41,605 nucleotides of DNA from assembly GCA_016790515.1 (NCBI GenBank), contig JAEUOY010000002.1, positions 1 through 41,605 of the forward strand, read 5' to 3'. The number at the start of each line of letters is the position of its first letter. Position 1 is the stretch's first letter. Positions 1-9,353 of the stretch are shown piece after piece. This DNA is from Burkholderiaceae bacterium (GTDB taxonomy: Bacteria > Pseudomonadota > Gammaproteobacteria > Burkholderiales > Burkholderiaceae_C). The notes below the pieces were generated by a model that was not told the DNA's origin, did no database searches, and was given only the letters and a program-made list of their open reading frames with translations. A program made the translations under genes and the position numbers.

Positions 1-1
1 C

Positions 2-1408
<1,407 letters not shown>

Positions 1409-1459
1409 GCGGCGCCTGGACCTGCGGGCCGGGGCCGGCCTCCGCTATCCTTCCCGGCC

Positions 1460-1978
1460 ATGATCAAGCGCTGGTTTCGCCGCGAGGATCCCGCCCGCGT
1501 GCGGGTGCTGATGGTCTGCATGGGCAACATCTGCCGCTCGCCGATGGCCGAGGCGGTGCTGCGCGCCAAGCTGGTGCGCGCCGGCCTGGCGGCGGAGGTG
1601 GCGGTCGACTCGGCCGGCACCCACGGCTTCCACAAGGGCGCGCAACCCGACCCGCGCGCGGTCGCCCAGGCCCAGCGCCGCGGCTACTCGCTGCAGGGCC
1701 AGAAGGCGCGGCCGCTGGTGGCCGACGACTTCGAGCGCTTCGACCTGCTGCTGGCGATGGACCGCGACAACCTCGACACCCTGCACGAGCGCTGCCCGCC
1801 GCCGGCGCGGGATCGGCTGCGGCTGCTGCTGTCGTTCGCGCCGGCCGGGGCCACCGACGAGGTGCCCGACCCGTACTACGGCAGCATCGCCGGCTTCGAC
1901 CATGCGCTGGACCTGATCGAGCCCGCCTGCGACGGGCTGCTGCGCGACCTGCAGCGCCGCCTGGCCGAGTCGCCCTGA
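1460..1978 (+). CDS. Low-molecular-weight protein-tyrosine phosphatase
   Basis: Predicted cytoplasmic phosphatase of 172 residues that hydrolyses phosphotyrosine through a cysteinyl-phosphate intermediate. The signature loop C-X5-R is seen at residues 20-26 (CMGNICR followed by SP), and the general-acid aspartate lies in the VPDPYYG block near residue 137. Family members usually have about 150-160 residues; the extra length is a basic N-terminal tail (MIKRWFRRED). The ATG at 1460 is the first good start and has only weak Shine-Dalgarno character upstream. Relatives act on tyrosine kinases of capsule export (Wzb/Etp type) or on unknown targets. No capsule genes are nearby, so the substrate cannot be inferred. 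It lies between uvrB and iscR on the same strand. Confidence 0.93.
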   Translation: MIKRWFRREDPARVRVLMVCMGNICRSPMAEAVLRAKLVRAGLAAEVAVDSAGTHGFHKGAQPDPRAVAQAQRRGYSLQGQKARPLVADDFERFDLLLAMDRDNLDTLHERCPPPARDRLRLLLSFAPAGATDEVPDPYYGSIAGFDHALDLIEPACDGLLRDLQRRLAESP

Positions 1979-2051
1979 CGGCGGCCCGATCTGCCCCGCT
2001 GTCGCAGGGTTGAGGCGGGATGTCCCCGCTGTATTCCCGGGTCGGCCAATG

Positions 2052-2101
2052 CCGACAAAAACAGTAGGCCTCTGTTATACTTGACTGCGTCAGTCGGGTA
2101 C
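2052..2101 (+). promoter_or_regulatory. isc operon promoter with IscR type 1 binding site
   Basis: An extended -10 element TGTTATACT (hexamer TATACT at 2076-2081) is preceded by a modest -35 CCGACA at 2052-2057, with an 18-base spacer. Overlapping the -10 and continuing over the expected start point, bases 2077-2101 match the IscR type 1 consensus known from Escherichia coli (ATASYYGACTR, four bases, YAGTCRRSTAT). The two arms read ATACTTGACT and CAGTCGGGTA. [2Fe-2S]-IscR binds such sites and represses the operon when clusters are plentiful. The position here would block RNA polymerase directly. Seen: the motif and its position. Known: the regulatory logic. Inferred: that this IscR uses the site. 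Confidence 0.82.
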
Positions 2102-2168
2102 CGGCTGACTGCCTCCCGAAAGTCCGGCTGTCGCGCCGGATCGCAGGGGCGCCATCAGGAGAATGTCG

Positions 2169-2702
2169 ATGCGATTGACCACCAAGGGCCGTTTTGCCGT
2201 CACGGCGATGATCGATCTGGCGCTGCGCTCGAACAACGGGCCGGTGGCGCTGGCAGCGATCAGCCAGCGGCAGCAGATCTCGCTGTCCTACCTCGAGCAG
2301 CTGTTCGGCAAGCTGCGCCGGCATGAGCTGGTCGAATCGACCCGCGGCCCCGGCGGCGGCTATTCGCTGGGCCGCAAGAGCGACGAGATCACCGTCGCCG
2401 ACATCATCGTCGCGGTCGACGAACCGATCGACGCCACCGGCTGCGCCGGCAAGGAGAACTGCATGGGCGACGACGTCGGCCGCTGCATGACCCACGACCT
2501 GTGGGCCAGCCTGAACCAGAAGATGATCGAGTACCTCGATTCGATCTCGCTGAAGAAGCTGGTCGAGGACCAGCTCGCCAAGGGCGTGTCGATCGACGAG
2601 GCGCCGATCAAGCGGGCGATCTCCAGCGTGCCGGTCGTCAAGCCGATCAAGATCACCGCGCCGAATTCGGTGTTCGCGCTGGGCAACGCGCTGTCCAAGT
2701 AA
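2169..2702 (+). CDS. iscR: Fe-S cluster-sensing transcriptional repressor IscR
   Basis: Rrf2-family winged-helix regulator of 177 residues that senses cluster supply and represses its own operon. The N-terminal helix-turn-helix region (MRLTTKGRFAVTAMIDL onward, then the YLEQLFGKLR block) and the RGPGGGY wing are clear. The cluster ligands are Cys92, Cys98, Cys106 and His109, matching the C-X5-C-Xn-C-X2-H pattern of E. coli IscR, with two extra residues between the second and third cysteine. The ATG at 2169 is preferred over the in-frame ATG at 2163: the sequence AGGAG at 2157-2161 is 7 bases from 2169 but only one base from 2163, and family members begin MRLT. It is the first gene of the isc operon. 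Confidence 0.95.
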   Translation: MRLTTKGRFAVTAMIDLALRSNNGPVALAAISQRQQISLSYLEQLFGKLRRHELVESTRGPGGGYSLGRKSDEITVADIIVAVDEPIDATGCAGKENCMGDDVGRCMTHDLWASLNQKMIEYLDSISLKKLVEDQLAKGVSIDEAPIKRAISSVPVVKPIKITAPNSVFALGNALSK

Positions 2703-2723
2703 TCCGTCCCAACCGCCGTGACC

Positions 2724-3938
2724 ATGACCCCGCATTTCCCGATCTACCTCGACTACGGCGCGACGACGCCGGTGGACCCGCGCGTCGTCGACGCGATGAT
2801 CCCCTGGCTGCGCGAGCATTTCGGCAACCCGGCCTCGCGCAGCCATGCCTGGGGCTGGGAGGCCGAGGCGATCGTCGAGACCTCGCGCGAGCAGGTCGCC
2901 CGGTTGATCAACGCCGACCCGCGCGAGATCGTCTGGACCAGCGGCGCGACCGAATCGAACAACCTGGCACTGAAGGGCGCGGCGCATTTCTACCAGAGCC
3001 GCGGCAAGCACATCGTCACCGTGAAGACCGAGCACAAGGCGGTGCTCGACACGGTGCGCGAGCTCGAGCGCCAGGGCTTCGAGGCCAGCTACCTCGACGT
3101 GCAGAGCGACGGCCTGCTCGACCTCGACCGCTTCAAGGAGGCTCTGCGGCCCGACACGATCCTGGCCTCGGTGATGCTCGTCAACAACGAGATCGGCGTG
3201 ATCCAGGACATCGCGGCGATCGGCGCGATCTGCCGCGAGCGCGGCATCCTGCTGCACGTCGACGCCGCGCAGGCCACCGGCAAGGTGGCGATCGATCTGG
3301 CCACGCTGCCGGTCGACCTGATGAGCTTGGCCTCGCACAAGACCTACGGGCCCAAGGGCATCGGCGCGCTCTACGTGCGGCGCAAGCCGCGGGTGCGGCT
3401 CGAGGCGCAGATGCACGGCGGCGGCCATGAGCGCGGCATGCGCTCGGGCACCTTGCCGACGCACCAGATCGTCGGCATGGGCGTGGCCTTCGACATCGCG
3501 CGCCAGGAGATGGGCACCGAGATCGAGCGCATCCGCATGCTGCACGACAAGCTGCTGCGCGGCCTGAGCGACATCGAGCAGGTGTTCATCAACGGCCACC
3601 TCGAGAAGCGCGTGCCGCACAACCTGAACATGTCGTTCAACTACGTCGAGGGCGAGTCGCTGATCATGGGCGTCAAGGGTATCGCGGTGTCCTCCGGGTC
3701 GGCCTGCACCTCGGCCAGCCTGGAGCCCAGCTACGTGCTGCGCGCGCTCGGCCGCAGCGACGAGCTGGCGCATTCGAGCCTGCGCATGACGATCGGCCGC
3801 TTCACGACCGAGGCCGAGATCGACTACGCCGTCAGCACCTTGAAGGACCGGGTGGCGAAACTGCGCGAGCTGTCACCGCTGTGGGACATGTACCGCGACG
3901 GCATCGACATCAGCACCATCCAGTGGGCCGCCCACTGA
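2724..3938 (+). CDS. iscS: Cysteine desulfurase IscS
   Basis: PLP-dependent homodimeric enzyme that removes sulfur from L-cysteine and passes it as persulfide to IscU and other acceptors. It has 404 residues, the typical length. Recognisable blocks are [13 protein letters not shown] at the N terminus, [11 protein letters not shown], the TEHKAVLD loop, the PLP-binding lysine in [12 protein letters not shown], the [14 protein letters not shown] block, and the mobile catalytic-cysteine loop [14 protein letters not shown]. The C-terminal SPLWDMY segment that contacts IscU is intact. An in-frame GTG at 2718 could add two residues; no clear ribosome-binding site decides between them, and ATG with the MTPHFPIYL beginning fits the family better. 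It lies 21 bases after iscR. Confidence 0.96.
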   Translation: MTPHFPIYLDYGATTPVDPRVVDAMIPWLREHFGNPASRSHAWGWEAEAIVETSREQVARLINADPREIVWTSGATESNNLALKGAAHFYQSRGKHIVTVKTEHKAVLDTVRELERQGFEASYLDVQSDGLLDLDRFKEALRPDTILASVMLVNNEIGVIQDIAAIGAICRERGILLHVDAAQATGKVAIDLATLPVDLMSLASHKTYGPKGIGALYVRRKPRVRLEAQMHGGGHERGMRSGTLPTHQIVGMGVAFDIARQEMGTEIERIRMLHDKLLRGLSDIEQVFINGHLEKRVPHNLNMSFNYVEGESLIMGVKGIAVSSGSACTSASLEPSYVLRALGRSDELAHSSLRMTIGRFTTEAEIDYAVSTLKDRVAKLRELSPLWDMYRDGIDISTIQWAAH

Positions 3939-3954
3939 ATCCCGGAGTACGAAC

Positions 3955-4371
3955 ATGGCATACAGCGACAAGGTCATCGACCACTACGAGAACCCGCGCA
4001 ACGTCGGCGCCTTCGACAAGGGCGACGAGGACGTCGGCACCGGCATGGTCGGTGCGCCGGCCTGCGGCGACGTGATGAAGCTGCAGATCAAGGTCAACCC
4101 GGCCACCGGGCTGATCGAGGACGCGCGCTTCAAGACCTACGGCTGCGGCTCGGCGATCGCCTCGAGCTCGCTGGTGACCGAATGGGTCAAGGGCAAGACG
4201 CTGGACCAGGCGCTGGAGATCAAGAACACCAACATCGCCGAGGAACTGGCGCTGCCGCCGGTGAAGATCCACTGCTCGATCCTCGCCGAGGACGCGATCA
4301 AGGCCGCGGTGCAGGACTACAAGACCCGCCACGGCGAGGCCGCGCCGGCCCAGACGCAGGCCGCGCACTGA
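3955..4371 (+). CDS. iscU: Fe-S cluster scaffold protein IscU
   Basis: Scaffold of 138 residues on which [2Fe-2S] and [4Fe-4S] clusters are built from IscS-derived sulfur before transfer to apo-proteins. The three ligand cysteines are Cys37 (in APACGDV, with the exchange-promoting Asp39), Cys64 (TYGCGSA) and Cys107 (KIHCSILAE). The LPPVK motif at 100-104, the known recognition site for the HscA chaperone, is intact. GGAG at 3944-3947 lies 7 bases before the ATG. A short Ala/Gln/His-rich tail follows the conserved core. It is 16 bases after iscS and 4 bases before iscA. Confidence 0.96.
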   Translation: MAYSDKVIDHYENPRNVGAFDKGDEDVGTGMVGAPACGDVMKLQIKVNPATGLIEDARFKTYGCGSAIASSSLVTEWVKGKTLDQALEIKNTNIAEELALPPVKIHCSILAEDAIKAAVQDYKTRHGEAAPAQTQAAH

Positions 4372-4375
4372 GACC

Positions 4376-4699
4376 ATGGCGGTCACCCTGTCGGAAGCCG
4401 CGGCACGCCATGTGTCGCGCTACATCGGCAAGCGCGGCAAGGGCGTCGGCGTGCGCCTGGGCGTCAAGACCACCGGCTGCTCGGGCCTGGCCTACAAGCT
4501 CGAGTACGCCGACGAGGTGGCGCCCGAGGACCATGTCTTCGAGGCCCATGGCGTCAAGGTGCTGGTCGACCCGAAGAGCCTGCCCTACCTCGACGGCACC
4601 GAGCTCGACTTCGTGCGCGAGGGCCTGAACGAAGGCTTCAAGTTCCACAACCCGCGCGAGAAGGACCGCTGCGGCTGCGGGGAGTCCTTCCGCGTCTGA
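4376..4699 (+). CDS. iscA: A-type Fe-S carrier protein IscA
   Basis: Cluster carrier of 107 residues that accepts clusters from the IscU/HscBA machinery and delivers them to target proteins. The three conserved cysteines are Cys35 in the TTGCSGLAY block and Cys99 and Cys101 in the C-terminal CGCGESF motif. Length is as expected. It sits between iscU and hscB, so IscA is a safer call than ErpA or SufA, which share the fold. A terminator-like stem-loop follows the gene before hscB. Confidence 0.95.
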   Translation: MAVTLSEAAARHVSRYIGKRGKGVGVRLGVKTTGCSGLAYKLEYADEVAPEDHVFEAHGVKVLVDPKSLPYLDGTELDFVREGLNEGFKFHNPREKDRCGCGESFRV

Positions 4700-4725
4700 C
4701 ACCTGCCTGGCACCCGGCTTGCTGC

Positions 4726-4753
4726 AAGGCGCGGTGTGTTCCGACCGCGCCTT
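4726..4753 (+). terminator. Stem-loop between iscA and hscB, probable partial terminator or processing site
   Basis: A perfect 9-base inverted repeat is seen: AAGGCGCGG at 4726-4734 and CCGCGCCTT at 4745-4753, with a 10-base loop, followed by a moderately T-rich stretch TGCTTTG. It lies in the 108-base gap between iscA and hscB, the widest gap inside the isc operon. The lack of a long T run suggests attenuation or an RNA-processing or stability role rather than full termination. This would give more iscRSUA than hscBA-fdx transcript. The structure is seen; the role is inferred. Confidence 0.55.
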
Positions 4754-4807
4754 TGCTTTGTGCCCTCTCGAGATGAATGCTCCCAACCTGACCGCCGCGA
4801 GCCCGGC

Positions 4808-5326
4808 ATGACGCTCGGCGACGACGATTTCACGCTGTTCGGGCTGCCGCGGCGCTTTGCGCTCGACCGTGCCGAGCTCGACGAGCGCTGGCGTGCGCTG
4901 CAGGCCCGGGTGCACCCCGACCGCTTCGTCGGCGAGGGCGCCGCGGCGCAGCGCATCGCGATGCAGTGGGCGGTGCGGGTCAACGAGGCCTACCAGCGGC
5001 TGAAGGATCCGCTGAAGCGCGGCGCCTACCTGTGCGAGCTGCGCGGCGTGCCGATCGACGCCGAGAACAACACCGCGATGCCGGCGGCCTTCCTGATGCA
5101 GCAGATGGCCTGGCGCGAGGCGCTGGCCGATGCCGCCGGCGCCGCCGCGGTCGAGGCACTGGACGACCAGGTCGCCGGGCACGAGCGGGCGCTGCAGGCC
5201 GAACTGGGCCGCACGCTCGACGAGCGGGACGATGCCGCCGCCGCGGCGCAGCAGGTGCGCGCGCTGATGTTCGTCGCGCGCTTCCGCGGCGACATCGCCC
5301 GCCGCCTCGAGGCGCTGGACGCCTGA
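4808..5326 (+). CDS. hscB: Fe-S biogenesis co-chaperone HscB (J-domain)
   Basis: J-type co-chaperone of 172 residues that brings IscU to HscA and stimulates HscA ATPase activity during cluster transfer. The J-domain occupies roughly the first 75 residues, with the diagnostic HPD tripeptide at 36-38 (RVHPDRF). The C-terminal three-helix IscU-binding domain includes the [17 protein letters not shown] block. A longer frame exists upstream from a GTG at 4736, but that start falls inside the stem-loop following iscA and adds non-conserved sequence. The ATG at 4808 gives the usual length (E. coli HscB is 171 residues). hscA follows after 31 bases. Confidence 0.94.
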   Translation: MTLGDDDFTLFGLPRRFALDRAELDERWRALQARVHPDRFVGEGAAAQRIAMQWAVRVNEAYQRLKDPLKRGAYLCELRGVPIDAENNTAMPAAFLMQQMAWREALADAAGAAAVEALDDQVAGHERALQAELGRTLDERDDAAAAAQQVRALMFVARFRGDIARRLEALDA

Positions 5327-5357
5327 ACCCCTTCCCCCGAAGAACAAGACGCCCGAC

Positions 5358-7226
5358 ATGGCCCTGCTGCAGATCTCCGAACCCGGCCAGGCGCCCGACC
5401 CGCATGCGCGCCGCATCGCGGTCGGCATCGACCTGGGCACCACCCATTCGCTGGTCGCCGCGGTGCGCCACGGCGTGGCCGAGTGCCTGCCCGATGCCCA
5501 GGGCCGGGTGATCCTGCCGTCGGCCGTGCGCTACCTCGACGACAAGCGCCGCCAGATCGGCCACGACGCGCTGGCGGCGCAGGCCGAGGACCCGGAGAAC
5601 ACCGTGGTCAGCGCCAAGCGCCTCATGGGCCGGCGGCTGGCCGACCTCTTCGGCCGCGAGCGGCTGCCCTACCGCTTCGTCGACCAGCCCGGCATGGTGG
5701 CGATCGCCACCCGGGCCGGCACCAAGACGCCGGTCGAGGTCTCGGCCGAGATCCTGGCGACGCTGCGCTACCGCGCCGAGGACACCTTCGGCGACGACCT
5801 GTTCGGCGCCGTGATCACCGTGCCGGCGTACTTCGACGACGCCCAGCGCCAGGCGACCAAGGATGCCGCGCAGCTGGCCGGCCTGAACGTGCTGCGGCTG
5901 ATCAACGAGCCCACGGCGGCGGCGGTGGCCTACGGCCTGGACAACGCCAGCGAGGGCCTCTACGCGGTCTACGACCTGGGCGGCGGCACCTTCGACATCT
6001 CGCTGCTGCGGCTGCAGCGCGGCGTGTTCGAGGTGGTGGCCACCGGCGGCGACGCGGCGCTGGGCGGCGACGATTTCGACGAGGTGCTGGCGCAGCTGAT
6101 GCTGCAGGACTCGGGGCTGCCGGCGCTGGAGAAGCTCGCTGCCTGCGACAAGCGCCGGGTGCTGACCGAGGCCCGCGCGCTCAAGCACCGGCTGAGCGAT
6201 GCGGCCGAGGCGAAGGCGGATCTCACGCTCGATTCGGCCGGCGCGGTCGCCGTCACGATCTCCCGCGCGGCCTTCGAGGCTGCCGTCGAGCCGCTGGTCG
6301 ACCGCACGCTGGCGGCGGTGCGCAAGGTGCTGCGCGACGCCAGGGTCCGGCGCGACGAGGTCGCCGGCGTCGTGATGGTCGGCGGCTCGACCCGCATGCC
6401 GATGGTGCGTTCGGCGGTCGGCGAGCTGTTCGGCCGCGCGCCGCTGACCAACCTGAACCCCGACGAGGTGGTCGCGGTCGGTGCCGCGATCCAGGCCAAC
6501 GCGCTGGCCGGCAACAGCCGTGATGGCGACTTGCTGCTGCTCGACGTGATCCCGCTGTCGCTGGGGCTCGAGACGATGGGCGGGCTGGTCGAGCGGGTGA
6601 TCGAGCGCAACACGACGATCCCGGTGGCCAAGGCGCAGGACTTCACCACCTTCAAGGACGGCCAGACCGCGATGGCGATCCACGTCGTGCAGGGCGAGCG
6701 CGAACTGGTGGCCGACAACCGCAGCCTGGCGCGCTTCGAGCTGCGCGGCATCCCGCCGCTGGTGGCCGGCGCGGCGCGCATCCGCGTGAGCTTCCAGGTC
6801 GACGCCGACGGGCTGCTGAGCGTCTCGGCGAAGGAGCTGGGCTCGGGCGTCGAGGCCTCGGTGGTCGTGAAGCCCAGCTACGGGCTGGGCGACGAGCAGA
6901 TTGCAAAGATGCTGCAGGAGGGTTTTGCCAGCGCCGAGGCCGACATGGCCGCACGCTCGCTGCGCGAGAGCCGCGTCGAGGCCGAGCGCATGACGCTGGC
7001 CACCCGCGCCGCGCTGGCCGCCGACGGCGGCCTGCTGGGCGAGACCGAGCGCATCGACATCGAGCGCCTGCTGGCCGAACTGGCGGTCATCGCCGCCGGC
7101 AGCGACCACGCGGCGATCGACAGCGCCGTCGAGCGCCTGGCCGAAGGCACCGAAGCCTTTGCCGCCGCACGGATGAACCGCGGCATCCAGGCCGCGCTGA
7201 CCGGCCGCAGGCTCGACGACCTCTGA
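5358..7226 (+). CDS. hscA: Specialised Hsp70 chaperone HscA
   Basis: ATP-driven chaperone of 622 residues that binds the LPPVK motif of IscU and promotes cluster release. The actin-like ATPase domain covers roughly residues 20-390, with phosphate loops [11 protein letters not shown] and [12 protein letters not shown] and the [10 protein letters not shown] adenosine motif. The linker and the beta-sandwich substrate domain follow ([14 protein letters not shown]), and then a helical lid. Length and gene position between hscB and fdx distinguish it from DnaK. No truncation or missing motif was seen. Confidence 0.96.
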   Translation: MALLQISEPGQAPDPHARRIAVGIDLGTTHSLVAAVRHGVAECLPDAQGRVILPSAVRYLDDKRRQIGHDALAAQAEDPENTVVSAKRLMGRRLADLFGRERLPYRFVDQPGMVAIATRAGTKTPVEVSAEILATLRYRAEDTFGDDLFGAVITVPAYFDDAQRQATKDAAQLAGLNVLRLINEPTAAAVAYGLDNASEGLYAVYDLGGGTFDISLLRLQRGVFEVVATGGDAALGGDDFDEVLAQLMLQDSGLPALEKLAACDKRRVLTEARALKHRLSDAAEAKADLTLDSAGAVAVTISRAAFEAAVEPLVDRTLAAVRKVLRDARVRRDEVAGVVMVGGSTRMPMVRSAVGELFGRAPLTNLNPDEVVAVGAAIQANALAGNSRDGDLLLLDVIPLSLGLETMGGLVERVIERNTTIPVAKAQDFTTFKDGQTAMAIHVVQGERELVADNRSLARFELRGIPPLVAGAARIRVSFQVDADGLLSVSAKELGSGVEASVVVKPSYGLGDEQIAKMLQEGFASAEADMAARSLRESRVEAERMTLATRAALAADGGLLGETERIDIERLLAELAVIAAGSDHAAIDSAVERLAEGTEAFAAARMNRGIQAALTGRRLDDL

Positions 7227-7252
7227 ACCCGTTCACTGCACCGAAGCGACCC

Positions 7253-7591
7253 ATGCCCGTCATCAAGATCCTGCCGCACGCCGAGCTCTGCCCGCAGGGC
7301 GGCGAGATCAGCGCGCCGCGCGGCACCACGATCTGCGAGGCCCTGCTCGACAACGGCATCGCGATCGAGCACGCCTGCGACATGAGCTGCGCCTGCACCA
7401 CCTGCCATGTGATCGTGCGCGAGGGCTTCCGCTCGCTCAGCGAGATGGAGGAGGGCGAGGAAGACCTGCTCGACCGCGCCTGGGGCCTGGAGCCGAACTC
7501 GCGGCTGAGCTGCCAGGCGATCGTCGCCGATGCCGACCTGCTGATCGAGATTCCCAAGTACACGATCAACCACGCGCGCGAGAACCACTGA
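7253..7591 (+). CDS. fdx: [2Fe-2S] ferredoxin of the Isc system
   Basis: Adrenodoxin-type ferredoxin of 112 residues that supplies electrons for cluster assembly on IscU. The four ligand cysteines are Cys42, Cys48, Cys51 and Cys87 (CDMSCACTTC block and SCQAIV), with the extra Cys46 also seen in E. coli Fdx. It is 26 bases after hscA and is the last gene of the operon. The next gene converges from the minus strand 44 bases away, so there is no room for iscX here. No convincing T-tract terminator is visible in the short convergent gap. Confidence 0.95.
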   Translation: MPVIKILPHAELCPQGGEISAPRGTTICEALLDNGIAIEHACDMSCACTTCHVIVREGFRSLSEMEEGEEDLLDRAWGLEPNSRLSCQAIVADADLLIEIPKYTINHARENH

Positions 7592-7635
7592 CCGCCGCGG
7601 CCGGACCGGCATCGCCTGCCGCGCGGCGCACGGGC

Positions 7636-9321
7636 TCACGCCGCCAGTTCCGCGATCAGGACCTCGTGCGGCGCCAGCGCCAGCGCATCGAGCGAACCGA
7701 GCTCCGCGCGTCCGCCGGCGCTGGCCAGCAGCACGCGCGCGCTGCCGGCCAGGCCGACCGCAGCGCGCCGCGGCGCGGCCGCGAAGTTCAGCGCCACCAG
7801 GCAGGTCTGGCCGCTCGCGGCGTCGTGCCGCAGGAAGGCCAGCACGTCCTCGTTGTCTTCGTCGAGCGCTCGATAGTCGCCCGCCAGCAGGGCCGGCGTG
7901 GCCTTTCGCAGCGCCAGCACGCGGCGGTAGAAGTTCAGCAGCGAGCCGGGATCGCGGTCCTGGTCGGCGACGTTGACGCCGCCGGCATGGTCGGCGTTGA
8001 CCGGCAGCCACGGCGCCACGCCGGGCGGGCAGAAGCCGCCGTTGGCCTCGTCGCTCCACTGCAGCGGGCCGCGGCATCGGTCGCGGGTGGTGGCCGCGAC
8101 CGAGGCCAGCGCCTGCGCCGGCGGCAGGCCCTCCAGCGTGGTCAGCAGCCGGTAACGGGCCAGCGCGGCGGTGTCGCGGAACTGCGCCAGGTCGGTCAGC
8201 TCGAGGTCGGTCATCCCGATCTCCTCGCCGTTGTAGAGCACCGGCGTGCCGCGCAGCGTGGCCATCAGCGCCAGATGCAGCCGGGACAGCGCGGCATCGT
8301 GCAGACCGTCGCCAAAGCGCGACCAGAGGCGCCGGCCGTCGTGGTTGCCCAGCGTGTTGCAGGGCCAGTTCGGACCCAGCGCCGCCAGCCGCGCGGCCTG
8401 GTTGGCGCGGATGTGGGCCGGGGTCAGCCGCTCGGCGCGCATCAGCGGGAAGTTGAAGACCAGGTGCAGTTCGTCGTCGCCGTTGCCGTGGAAGGCGACA
8501 TCGTCGTCCTCGCCGATCAGCACGCGGTCGCCGGGGTATACGTCGACCAGGCGGCGCAGTTCCTTCATCAGCTCGTGCACGCCGCTCTGGTGCTGCTGGT
8601 ACTCCATCAAGGACCGCCACTCGTCCGGCGACAGGGCCAGCGGATTCAGCTGCTGCAGCGGCGTCAGCCGGGCGCGGTGCGGCGGCAGGTCAGGGTGCTC
8701 GAAGGCGGCGCCGATCGCGTCGAGGCGGAAGCCGTCGACGCCCAGGCCCAGCCAGAAGCGCACCATCTCGAACATCGCCTGCTTCAGCGCCGGGTGGCGC
8801 CAGTTCAGGTCGGGCTGCTCCTTCAGGAAGGCGTGGTAGTAGTACTGGCCGGTGCGCGGGTCCAGCGTCCAGGCCGGGCCGCCGAAGACCGAGATCCAGT
8901 TGTTCGGCGGTCCGCCGCCCTGGCCGTCGCGCCAGACGTACCAGTCGCGCTTCGGGTTGTCGCGGCTGGCGCGCGATTCGCCGAACCAGGGGTGCTGGTC
9001 CGACGAGTGGTTCAGCACCAGGTCGAGCACGACGCGGATGCCGCGTGCATGGGCCTCGCGCAGGAAGTGGTGGAAGTCGGCCATCGTGCCGTATTCGGGC
9101 GCGACACCGTCGAAGTCGCTGATGTCGTAGCCGCAGTCGACGAAGGGCGAGGGGAAGTGCGGCGACAGCCAGATCGCGCCGATGCCGAGATCGCGCAGGT
9201 GGTCGAGCCTGGCCGTGATGCCGGGAAAGTCGCCGATGCCGTCACCGTTGCCATCGGCGAAGCTGCGCGGATAGATCTGGTAGAAGACCGCCGATTGCCA
9301 CCACTTCGTTGCTGTCGTCAT
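7636..9321 (-). CDS. GH13 alpha-glucosidase / oligo-1,6-glucosidase-like enzyme
   Basis: Glycoside hydrolase family 13 protein of 561 residues, predicted to release glucose from alpha-glucosides or short malto-oligosaccharides in the cytoplasm (no signal peptide seen). Family landmarks: the N-terminal WWQSAVFYQIYPRSF, DLVLNHSSDQHPWF, the QPDLNW region, the nucleophile Asp201 in GVDGFRLDA, the acid Glu271 in VLIGEDDDV, and the stabiliser Asp328 in LGNHDGRR. These fit the oligosaccharide alpha-glucosidase group, but exact substrate preference cannot be read from sequence. The ATG at 9321 is chosen because the family begins just before WWQ. pyk lies 32 bases upstream on the same strand, so the two probably share the operator-bearing promoter at 10.9 kb. 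Confidence 0.92.
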   Translation of the reverse strand: MTTATKWWQSAVFYQIYPRSFADGNGDGIGDFPGITARLDHLRDLGIGAIWLSPHFPSPFVDCGYDISDFDGVAPEYGTMADFHHFLREAHARGIRVVLDLVLNHSSDQHPWFGESRASRDNPKRDWYVWRDGQGGGPPNNWISVFGGPAWTLDPRTGQYYYHAFLKEQPDLNWRHPALKQAMFEMVRFWLGLGVDGFRLDAIGAAFEHPDLPPHRARLTPLQQLNPLALSPDEWRSLMEYQQHQSGVHELMKELRRLVDVYPGDRVLIGEDDDVAFHGNGDDELHLVFNFPLMRAERLTPAHIRANQAARLAALGPNWPCNTLGNHDGRRLWSRFGDGLHDAALSRLHLALMATLRGTPVLYNGEEIGMTDLELTDLAQFRDTAALARYRLLTTLEGLPPAQALASVAATTRDRCRGPLQWSDEANGGFCPPGVAPWLPVNADHAGGVNVADQDRDPGSLLNFYRRVLALRKATPALLAGDYRALDEDNEDVLAFLRHDAASGQTCLVALNFAAAPRRAAVGLAGSARVLLASAGGRAELGSLDALALAPHEVLIAELAA

Positions 9322-9353
9322 GTGCTGTCCGATGTCGATGCGGTTCGCCCGCG

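Noticed and set aside
1464-3773. A 769-residue minus-strand open frame across the phosphatase, iscR and iscS genes
   Set aside because: Antisense shadow of recognised genes; composition is His/Arg/Asp-rich without any family motif.
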